Source: Anaerolineae bacterium (lineage in GTDB: Bacteria; Chloroflexota; Anaerolineae; 4572-78; J111). From it: 7,463 nucleotides of DNA. The stretch is taken from the NCBI GenBank assembly GCA_020433835.1, contig JAGRBY010000363.1, positions 1-7,463 of the forward strand. The letters are read 5' to 3'. Positions 1-5,368 of this stretch are shown in pieces; within the stretch, counting starts at the first letter, position 1, and every line of letters begins with the position of its first letter. The position numbers and the translations under genes were made by a program. The notes below the pieces were generated by a model that made no database searches, had not been told where the DNA came from, and worked only from the letters and a program-made list of their open reading frames with translations.

Positions 1-100
1 TTGAACATGAGACCTGCACAGGCTTACTTTTGGTGCTCAATTGGGCAACATGCTTACAATTTAGGCAAAAACCTGGGTTCTTTACCCCTCTCCACGGTTT

Positions 101-129
101 AATGTTGCGCTATCATAAAGCGCAATATT
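101..129. repeat. Hairpin-forming inverted repeat
   Basis: AATGTTGCGCT (101-111) pairs with AGCGCAATATT (119-129) across a 7-base loop. This gives 11 pairs including one G-T wobble. It starts at the TAA (100-102) that closes an unrecognised open frame. It could therefore be the terminator of an upstream gene, but no clear T-run follows. It may equally be one of the mobile-type palindromes of this spacer. Confidence 0.5.
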
Positions 130-182
130 CACCTGAATTACCATTTTTTCCATACGAAGGCAATTGAATAGGGAGTCCAATA

Positions 183-196
183 GTCTCATATGAGAC
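183..196. repeat. Perfect 14-bp palindrome GTCTCATATGAGAC
   Basis: GTCTCAT is followed directly by its reverse complement ATGAGAC with no spacer. A dyad of this size could be an operator for a dimeric regulator or part of a repeat element. It lies about 180 bases before the protease start and upstream of the promoter candidate, so a regulatory role is only a possibility. Confidence 0.45.
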
Positions 197-204
197 GACA
201 GCGA

Positions 205-258
205 CCTTGAAAATTACCGTAGGACAAACTTAAGTTTGTCCTACGGTAATTTTCAAGG
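205..258. repeat. Perfect 54-bp palindrome, two 27-bp arms without spacer
   Basis: The left arm (205-231, beginning CCTTGAAAATTACCG) is followed at once by its exact reverse complement (232-258, ending CGGTAATTTTCAAGG), meeting at CTTAAG. Symmetry stops sharply at 204/259. Possible origins are a MITE-like element, two transposon ends joined head to head, or a cruciform regulatory site. It lies just upstream of the protease promoter candidate. I see no transposase in the window. Confidence 0.85.
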
Positions 259-263
259 GAGAA

Positions 264-293
264 TAGACTTTGAGGGTAAAAGAGTGCTATGAT
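264..293 (+). promoter_or_regulatory. Candidate sigma70-type promoter for the protease
   Basis: TAGACT (264-269, 4 of 6 to the -35 consensus) is followed by an 18-base spacer and TATGAT (288-293, 5 of 6 to -10). Transcription would begin near 300, leaving a leader of about 75 bases. The call rests only on box similarity and position. Confidence 0.35.
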
Positions 294-376
294 TAGACGT
301 TGCAACAACCTGTACAGCACAACAATAAGATTTTTACACGCATCTACTTCATACGTATCTACATTTTGGAGAAACC

Positions 377-1705
377 ATGAGGAAATTGAATGTCTATTTA
401 TGGATACTATTTACCGTAGGCTTTATGATGATCGTTATCCCCAATACGTGGGCCCAAGAGCCTACCGCAGCGTTACCAGGCGAACCCACACCCACACCTT
501 CCCCGGACGATGGCCCGATTAAACCGCAAATTGTCGGCGGTCAGGTGGCAGACCCCGGCGAATATCCCTGGCAGGTGGCGATTATTGATGCCTCTAGCAC
601 TAATCCTTACAACGGACAATTTTGTGGAGGCTCGCTTATTGATGCCGAGTGGGTATTAACAGCGTCCCATTGCGTGGTCTCTGGCGGCTCGGTTACGTCG
701 CCGGGCAGTATCAATGTGGTTGTGGGTATTAACAATTTAACGGATGGTCCCACAAGCGGATCAAAAGGTCAGCGTCTCGCTGTGGTTCAAGTTATTCCCC
801 ATCCTAATTTTAATGAAACTACCCTTGATAAAGATGTGGCTCTGCTTCACCTAGCCGCACCGGCTACTTTGAATACCACTGTTAAAACCATCGGTGTTGT
901 CGGCCCCGGCGATAGTGCTTTGTTTGAAGCGGGCGATACGGCCACAATCACCGGCTGGGGAACGACTTCAGAGGGCGGATCGGGTTCAAATGCCCTGCGC
1001 GAGGTATCTGTGCCGATTGTTTCGAATGCGACGTGTAACAGCTCGTCATCATACGGGGGACAGATTACATCGAACATGCTGTGTGCCGGATTGGCTGCCG
1101 GGGGCAAAGATGCGTGCCAGGGCGATAGCGGCGGGCCTTTAATCGTACCCAATGGTTCGGGAGGCTGGTTACAAGCCGGTATTGTAAGCTGGGGAACCGG
1201 CTGCGCTCGGCCCGATCTGTATGGTGTTTACACGCGAGTTTCGCAGTTCAAATCGTGGATAAATTCTTATACCAACACCGGTGCTTCCGCAACCGCTGTT
1301 TATCTACCCCTTTTAATAAGAACGACAACGAATACCATAGGTTGTACCCCGACAACACCCTCGGAGTCGGATGATATCAATGATGCGTCAATTATTTGCA
1401 GCGGTCAGAAAGTAAGCGGGCAAGTTAATGAATCTTCAGATTATGATGATGTTTATAAAATCTCAGTCGAAGCCGGACAGCGAATAAAAATCACGATGAA
1501 CGGTTCAGGAGGTAACGCCGATTTGTATCTCTTCCCACCGGATGCGTCCAGCGTGTACGATTCGTATTTTGATTATTCCGGCAATACCGGCAATGATGAA
1601 AGTATCGACGTAACCGTATCGACCGGCGGTTTTTGGTATGTTGACGTTTATGCCGTCAGCGGAACCACCAACTACAATGTTACCGTAACCGTAACGACTC
1701 CCTAA
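377..1705 (+). CDS. Secreted trypsin-like serine protease (S1/chymotrypsin family) with C-terminal PPC domain
   Basis: This is a 442-residue exported endopeptidase. Residues 1-26 form a signal peptide (MRKLN, hydrophobic core, cleavage likely after TWA). Residues 27-51 are a Pro/Thr-rich propeptide, and the mature chain should begin at IVGG (52-55). The catalytic triad is visible: His98 in TASHC, Asp153 in DKDVALL and Ser251 in GDSGGP. Asp245, six residues before Ser251, is the trypsin S1-pocket aspartate, so cleavage after Lys/Arg is predicted. Cysteine pairs 83-99, 220-236 and 247-276 match trypsin disulfides, and Cys323/Cys341 may form another. A linker with YLPLL (309-313) leads to a pre-peptidase C-terminal (PPC) beta-sandwich (about 330-440; DYDDVYKISVEAGQ, NADLYLF). 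GGAG at 368-371, five bases before the ATG, supports the start. Oddity: Gln51, not Arg/Lys, precedes IVGG, so self-activation is not obvious. The gene is monocistronic and ends before a strong terminator. Confidence 0.95.
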   Translation: MRKLNVYLWILFTVGFMMIVIPNTWAQEPTAALPGEPTPTPSPDDGPIKPQIVGGQVADPGEYPWQVAIIDASSTNPYNGQFCGGSLIDAEWVLTASHCVVSGGSVTSPGSINVVVGINNLTDGPTSGSKGQRLAVVQVIPHPNFNETTLDKDVALLHLAAPATLNTTVKTIGVVGPGDSALFEAGDTATITGWGTTSEGGSGSNALREVSVPIVSNATCNSSSSYGGQITSNMLCAGLAAGGKDACQGDSGGPLIVPNGSGGWLQAGIVSWGTGCARPDLYGVYTRVSQFKSWINSYTNTGASATAVYLPLLIRTTTNTIGCTPTTPSESDDINDASIICSGQKVSGQVNESSDYDDVYKISVEAGQRIKITMNGSGGNADLYLFPPDASSVYDSYFDYSGNTGNDESIDVTVSTGGFWYVDVYAVSGTTNYNVTVTVTTP

Positions 1706-1726
1706 CATAACGGATAAAGGTACTTC

Positions 1727-1769
1727 AAAAAAAGACGGTCACTGACATGAAAAGTGACCGTCTTTTTTT
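1727..1769. terminator. Bidirectional intrinsic terminator between convergent genes
   Basis: AAAAAAAGACGGTCACT (1727-1743) pairs perfectly with its reverse complement (1753-1769) around a 9-base loop. The stem has a GC-rich core (GACGGTCACT) and a run of seven T on either strand. It lies 21 bases after the protease stop and 35 bases after the dsbB-like stop on the opposite strand, so it can end both transcripts. Confidence 0.9.
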
Positions 1770-1804
1770 GTAGCAATAGCGTAAGCGTTTACACCTCTCA
1801 GTTA

Positions 1805-2242
1805 CTATTCAGTCGTTTGCATCTCGGCCCATTTGGTAGCGCCCATAATTATTGTAATCAATATAAAAGCGGTTAACGACATAAAGGGGATGGTGATAAA
1901 ACCCAAGTAATTAACCCAGTGCATATCACACGGTACACCGGCCGCGCAGGTGGAAGGATGGCTAAAAACACCCAGTTGAATAAGATAATGGTACAAGGCC
2001 ACCACAATCCCTATAATCGAAAAAGGCAGCACGTAATTGGTCAGCAATTCATCATGGGTGATAATGCCGACCAGAATAATTATCGACAAGGGGTACATAA
2101 GAATACGTTGGTACCAACATAAGGTGCAGGGAATGAAACCGGCAATTTCGCTGTAATATAAGCTGCCTAACAAGGCCGCCAGCGCCGGAATAAGGGCCAG
2201 ATAGGATCCGTATTGTAGTAAAAAATCTTTTAGTTTTGTCAT
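1805..2242 (-). CDS. DsbB/BdbC-type disulfide bond formation membrane protein
   Basis: This is a 145-residue integral membrane thiol oxidase. DsbB-family proteins pass electrons from a thioredoxin-fold partner to membrane quinone and so regenerate the disulfide donor outside the cytoplasm. Four hydrophobic segments are visible (about 12-30, 47-62, 70-90, 112-134). The first loop carries the CxxC pair Cys39/Cys42 in PCTLCWYQR, followed by Arg46, a family hallmark near the quinone site. The second loop carries the other pair, Cys99/Cys105 (STCAAGVPCD). Length fits the short BdbC branch. The ATG lies five bases after the stop of the selenocysteine thioredoxin gene. No good Shine-Dalgarno precedes it (ACAATAGAACAC), so translational coupling is likely. 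The gene order implies that the thioredoxin-like protein is its redox partner; that pairing is inferred. Confidence 0.93.
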   Translation of the reverse strand: MTKLKDFLLQYGSYLALIPALAALLGSLYYSEIAGFIPCTLCWYQRILMYPLSIIILVGIITHDELLTNYVLPFSIIGIVVALYHYLIQLGVFSHPSTCAAGVPCDMHWVNYLGFITIPFMSLTAFILITIIMGATKWAEMQTTE

Positions 2243-2247
2243 GTGTT

Positions 2248-2712
2248 CTATTGTGTTTGGGCTAAAAGTTGTTCGATTTGTTTTTTTATCGGGCCGGGCC
2301 GAACCAAACTCATTTGGATGAGAATTGGCTCACCCTGACCGTCAACTACCATAAGGGTTGGTATTCCACGAACCCCGTACATCGATGCCGCCTGTCGCCC
2401 GACTGCTGTCATAATATCGAGCCGGACAACTTCGGCTTGGCCTGATAAATCGCTCTCTAACCCATCAACGATGGGTTTATTCAATAGACAGGTCGCTCAC
2501 AAGTTGGAATAAAACTCAAGCACTTTGGGCTGACCATTGGTGAGCAGCGCTGTTAGCTCATTATAGCCGTTTACCTCAGCCGGACTGGTGCGCAAAAAAA
2601 TAAACGCCCCAATAATGGCGATGACGACCGCAACAATAAGCCACAATCCCTTATTGGGGTCGGGTGTGTCGTGTTCATACTCAAACGATGCGGGGGACGA
2701 TAATTGACTCAT
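2248..2712 (-). CDS. Membrane-anchored selenocysteine (UxxC) thioredoxin-like protein, UGA recoded
   Basis: Read through one in-frame TGA (2497-2499), this is a 154-residue thioredoxin-fold protein. A short polar N-terminus is followed by a membrane anchor (about 22-40, GLWLIVAVVIAIIGAFIFL) and an extracytoplasmic thioredoxin domain (about 45-152). The active-site segment reads VLEFYSNL-U72-A-T-C75-LLNKP, and the cis-proline loop is VRGIPT (Pro118). The TGA replaces the first, nucleophilic cysteine of CxxC, and the fold continues in the same frame after it. A hairpin downstream fits a bacterial SECIS. The likely role is thiol-disulfide exchange outside the membrane, coupled to the DsbB-type oxidase five bases downstream. 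GAGGAGG four bases before the ATG is a strong ribosome site. UGA is not Trp here: the neighbouring genes have many TGG codons and no internal TGA. The main alternative is a nonsense mutation of the active-site Cys, which the hairpin argues against. No selenocysteine machinery is in the window. Confidence 0.85.
2459..2477 (-). promoter_or_regulatory. Candidate bacterial SECIS hairpin
   Basis: In the mRNA, AACCCAUC (2477-2470) pairs perfectly with GAUGGGUU (2466-2459) around the loop GUU (2469-2467). The loop opens 27 nt after the UGA at 2497-2499, and its first base is G. From family knowledge, bacterial SECIS elements are short stem-loops lying inside the coding region just after the UGA, with a G at the start of a small apical loop, bound by SelB. 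The stem encodes N-K-P-I-V-D-G-L, so the coding sequence also has to satisfy the thioredoxin fold. Confidence 0.8.
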
Positions 2713-2732
2713 CCTGCCTCCTCTAGTTTAAT
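2704..2732 (+). promoter_or_regulatory. Candidate promoter for the alpha/beta hydrolase
   Basis: TTGACT (2704-2709, 5 of 6) lies 17 bases from TTTAAT (2727-2732, 5 of 6). The expected start point is near 2739, which would make a transcript beginning almost at the TTG codon at 2742. The boxes overlap the ATG and ribosome site of the opposing selenoprotein gene. Confidence 0.45.
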
Positions 2733-2741
2733 CAAAACAGA

Positions 2742-3683
2742 TTGATTTTAGCGAGAGTTACAATAATTGCAAAGATTTTTTTGAAATCTTCCAAAAAAGC
2801 GCCGCCGTTTCCCTTTAAATCTCACCAAAGCCAGATTGCTTATCGAACTGCTTACGACCGTATGCTTGCGCACTGGTCCGTTCCCGTTGAACCGCTGGAT
2901 GTGCCTACCAGGCTAGGCCAAACGCATATCAATGTTTGCGGGCCAAAAAACGCCCCGGCCTTGCTGCTGTTGCACGGATTTAACGTTAGTTCGACCATGT
3001 GGGCTCCGATCGTCGGCCCGTTAAGTCGAAAATTTCGGATTTACGCACTGGATATCATCGGCGATATTGGGCTGAGTATTCCCTGTCGCCCGTTGTATTC
3101 GATTACTCCTTTTATGGAGTGGTTGCGTGATCTTTTCGATGCGTTGCGTCTGGAAAAAGCGCATCTGGTCGGACTCTCTTTTGGCGGTTGGCTGGCGGCT
3201 AATTTTGCGCTGCATGCACCACAGCGCGTTAATAAAATCGGGCTGTTAGCTCCGGGCGGTACGCTGCTTTCGATAAATCCTGTATTTCTCCTGCAAACTG
3301 TGCCGGTGGGTTTGTTTGCTAATTCCTATTTTACCCATCGTTTTTTCAAATGGGCCTCGCTTCATCAGCGTATCGACGATGCGCTGTATCATGACCAGTT
3401 TGAGGCTATGATCGATCAGGCTGCGGTCGGCGAAAGCTGTTTTCGGCAATGTATCCGCGTTATCCCCTCTAAAATGTCTGATACCCAGCTGCGCCACATC
3501 ACCGCGCCGACGCTGCTGCTCATTGGCGAACAGGAGGTTATTTACAATCCGGTGAAGGCCATCAACCGGGCCAAATGGTTGATTCCCAATCTTCGGGCCG
3601 AACTTTTACCAAACGCCTGCCATGATTTGGTCTTTGCTCAATCGAAATTGATCAATCACTATCTGCTGGAATTTTTGTTGTAA
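2742..3683 (+). CDS. Alpha/beta-hydrolase fold protein
   Basis: This is a 313-residue serine hydrolase of the alpha/beta-hydrolase superfamily; the substrate cannot be told. The oxyanion-loop motif is LLLLHGFN (74-81), the nucleophile elbow is GLSFGG with Ser146, and the catalytic histidine is probably His294 (ACHDLVF). The acid is expected in LLIGEQEVIYNP (259-270), where I see Glu263 and Glu265 but no Asp, so a Glu probably serves. The segment DIIGDIGLS (104-112) is typical of this group. No signal peptide or membrane segment is evident, so it is probably cytoplasmic. The start is uncertain: TTG at 2742 has no Shine-Dalgarno, sits on the expected transcription start, and its first codons overlap the opposing operon's promoter. 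TTG at 2781 is an alternative. It diverges from the selenoprotein gene with a 29-base gap, which may be incidental. Confidence 0.88.
   Translation: MILARVTIIAKIFLKSSKKAPPFPFKSHQSQIAYRTAYDRMLAHWSVPVEPLDVPTRLGQTHINVCGPKNAPALLLLHGFNVSSTMWAPIVGPLSRKFRIYALDIIGDIGLSIPCRPLYSITPFMEWLRDLFDALRLEKAHLVGLSFGGWLAANFALHAPQRVNKIGLLAPGGTLLSINPVFLLQTVPVGLFANSYFTHRFFKWASLHQRIDDALYHDQFEAMIDQAAVGESCFRQCIRVIPSKMSDTQLRHITAPTLLLIGEQEVIYNPVKAINRAKWLIPNLRAELLPNACHDLVFAQSKLINHYLLEFLL
2745..2772 (-). promoter_or_regulatory. Candidate promoter for the selenoprotein-dsbB operon
   Basis: Read on the minus strand, TTGCAA (2772-2767, 4 of 6) is followed by a 16-base spacer and TAAAAT (2750-2745, 5 of 6). Transcription would start near 2738, about 25 bases before the ATG at 2712, which leaves room for the GAGGAGG ribosome site. 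The boxes overlap the first codons of the hydrolase if that gene starts at 2742. Confidence 0.4.
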
Positions 3684-3722
3684 AAAAGCAAGGCTACGTA
3701 ACACTATGTTGGCACCTTTTTA

Positions 3723-3801
3723 GAAACCAGGGTTTTGATGTCTCATGGATACCCTTTTGGGGCAAAAGACGTTTCTTTTTAACGCTAAAAACCCTGGTTT
3801 C
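3723..3801. repeat. Inverted repeat with 14-bp perfect arms
   Basis: GAAACCAGGGTTTT (3723-3736) is the exact reverse complement of AAAACCCTGGTTTC (3788-3801), with 51 bases between them. The interior has a small CCC-TTTT-GGG hairpin near 3752. A related motif, AAAACCTGGGTTC, occurs near 67-80. It lies just after the hydrolase stop. It could be a short non-autonomous repeat element or a large hairpin protecting the 3' end. It has no T-run of the intrinsic-terminator kind. Confidence 0.65.
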
Positions 3802-3817
3802 GTAATACCGTGACCAC

Positions 3818-3873
3818 AAAAAAGACGCAGAGGATTAAAAAAACGTGCTGCTCTCAAAATCTGCTCTGCGTCT
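3818..3873 (-). terminator. Intrinsic terminator for the nitroreductase-like gene
   Basis: AGACGCAGAG (3823-3832) pairs with CTCTGCGTCT (3864-3873). An additional GATT/AATC pairing follows inside a two-base bulge. Read on the minus strand, the stem is followed directly by a run of six T (complement of 3823-3818), the form of a rho-independent terminator. It lies about 100 bases after the stop codon at 3976-3978. The loop is large, so it may also be a repeat used as a terminator. Confidence 0.55.
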
Positions 3874-3882
3874 AGCAAAAAT

Positions 3883-3897
3883 AGGTGACAGTCACCT
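3883..3897. repeat. Palindrome AGGTGACAGTCACCT, copy of a dispersed motif
   Basis: Seven-base arms flank a central A. The core GGTGACAGTCAC recurs at 7269-7280 and, inverted, at 7338-7349. This marks a dispersed repeat family shared by two spacers 3.4 kb apart. Confidence 0.7.
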
Positions 3898-3975
3898 TGC
3901 GATTATTAAGGATAGCCTCACGTCAGTTTCATCATAAAACCGTGGGCCTTGGAATATCTCCTTTTTTCGGCAAAA

Positions 3976-4989
3976 TTACAGTAAAACCTCGTTTAATGCA
4001 TGACGAGGTGTATGTGATTTTTCTCGGCTGCCGTAGCCGAGTCGAAAGATGTGTTGGGGAAAGCCACTTGCAATAGGAACGAGAGATTTTAAAGCCTCTC
4101 GACATTGAGGAACTTCGATGATTTGGGTCATCGGCTGAAGTTGAACACCCAGCGAAGACGCTATAAGTGCAGTCCGCTCAAAAGCCTGACCGGTGGCAAC
4201 ATACGCTTTGCGATTGTCTTCCATCGAAGACAGAATGGCCAAAAACGGGGCATAATTAAGCACCTTTTGTTCCGAGGCCGGCGATAATTTGTCTTGACCC
4301 AGATAAGCCGTAGCCAGACGACCCATTTTAGTAACCAACCAGGATGCACTAAACGCCCCCTCTTTTAGCCAGTAGGTTAACTCCTCTCGGAAAGATGGAC
4401 TGGCAAATTGTAAAGCATCTGCTTGAATCATCAGCGCATCGACCTGTTTTTTTAAGCGTAAGTCATTGGTTAGGTGTAGTTTGATATTGGGTTCAGCGCA
4501 ACAATTTTCTATTTGACTTAAATCGGTTTTAGGGATGGTTAGTGCTTCGTATGCATTGCGACTGGTGTGACGATTGATGATGGCGTAGAACATTTTTTTG
4601 TCTTTTCGAAAGGGTGAAGGCGAGCCGTTAGGTGATAGCAACACCGAGGCAATAAATTCCGGTTGGTCAGCTTCAGGAAAGTAGGTAACCGTATGGCCGA
4701 AGCCAAAATGTTCGGCGGCGATGAGAAAGTTTTCTAAAGCGGCTCCAATACTGATATGCAGCTCCCGTCGGTTGGGATCTGAGGCTGTCAGCCAGCATGA
4801 CGGATCGAGCCAAAACTGGACCTCATCTTCATTTATGGCAAATCGCCAGGGTTGAATGTTATATTTTGAGGGGGCTAAAATAGCATATTGGAGCAGAAAT
4901 TTTTCTTTGTCAACCAGGCTGCCGTAACTGGGATAATCTCGCTCATTAATATGCCAGGGGGTAATTTTGAGATCATAGTTTTGCTGCAT
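3976..4989 (-). CDS. Acg-type FMN-binding nitroreductase-fold protein
   Basis: This is a 337-residue protein resembling the Acg subgroup of the nitroreductase superfamily (two NTR-like halves, flavin-binding; described from mycobacteria, true substrate unclear). Visible hallmarks are LLQYAILAPSKYNIQPWRF (32-50), the usual N-terminal FMN-site segment with the N-x-QPW signature; DPNRRELHISIGAALENF (71-88); RHTSRNAY (140-147); and, near the C-terminus, QPMTQIIEV and a final FRLGYG. No signal peptide or membrane span is seen. I chose the ATG at 4987-4989 because GAGG lies six bases upstream. An in-frame ATG at 5068-5070 would add 27 residues, with a weaker ribosome site (AGAAGA). It is transcribed alone, convergent with the hydrolase, and ends in a terminator-like hairpin. 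In some Acg homologues the flavin site serves to sequester flavin, so catalysis should not be assumed. Confidence 0.87.
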   Translation of the reverse strand: MQQNYDLKITPWHINERDYPSYGSLVDKEKFLLQYAILAPSKYNIQPWRFAINEDEVQFWLDPSCWLTASDPNRRELHISIGAALENFLIAAEHFGFGHTVTYFPEADQPEFIASVLLSPNGSPSPFRKDKKMFYAIINRHTSRNAYEALTIPKTDLSQIENCCAEPNIKLHLTNDLRLKKQVDALMIQADALQFASPSFREELTYWLKEGAFSASWLVTKMGRLATAYLGQDKLSPASEQKVLNYAPFLAILSSMEDNRKAYVATGQAFERTALIASSLGVQLQPMTQIIEVPQCREALKSLVPIASGFPQHIFRLGYGSREKSHTPRHALNEVLL

Positions 4990-5368
4990 TTTACGCCTCG
5001 CTTCGCTATATAGACTTGTTTGGATACGTGCTTTTGGAATCAATCCGCATCCGGAAATGATTCTATCCATCCGGTTATTTCTTCTGCTATCCCGCTTTAG
5101 TTTAACGGAAAATAGAGCCGATTACACCCGACAATTGAGCAGGATTTGCCCTGTATGGCTGTCCAGGCGATGGTTATTGTGGGGATGACGAGGTGATTGG
5201 TTCGTTGATTTGATATTGAGCGGCGTTACTTGCGTGAAGACCAACAGTAAAATGGTTTTTATGCCAGATAAGAGGGTATTACACGATAGCCGGAGGTATA
5301 GGTTGCTCTACCCGATACCTTCTTTAGAGGCTGTTTCCCAACGGAAGGGTAATCGCTACAGAGGTCGC

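Larger units (their letters stand above)
1..376. other. Gene-free 5' spacer rich in palindromes
   Basis: No convincing gene is visible here. A plus-strand reading frame stays open from base 1 to a TAA at 100-102 (about 33 codons). Its translation resembles nothing I recognise, so at most it could be the tail of an upstream gene. The stretch holds a hairpin (101-129), a 14-bp palindrome (183-196), a perfect 54-bp palindrome (205-258) and a promoter-like pair (264-293) leading into the protease gene. Confidence 0.6.

Noticed and set aside
1..102. Tail of a protein-coding gene entering from the left
   Set aside because: The frame is open for about 33 codons only and the translation suggests no family. 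The hairpin after its TAA is suggestive but not enough to call a gene.
847..1152. Minus-strand open frame of 101 codons
   Set aside because: It is an antisense shadow of the protease catalytic domain.
2497..2499. UGA read as tryptophan under an alternative genetic code
   Set aside because: The five other genes end in TAA or TAG, so stops alone do not exclude it. However, they contain many tryptophans, all TGG, and no internal TGA. Trp would also be senseless at the redox position.
2248..2712. Two separate small genes (2497-2712 and 2248-2484), or a thioredoxin pseudogene
   Set aside because: The halves are in one frame. Neither alone makes a fold: the first ends inside the active-site strand and the second lacks it. 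The supposed TTG start of the second has no ribosome site. A nonsense mutation would not explain the SECIS-like hairpin or the exact placement on the catalytic cysteine.
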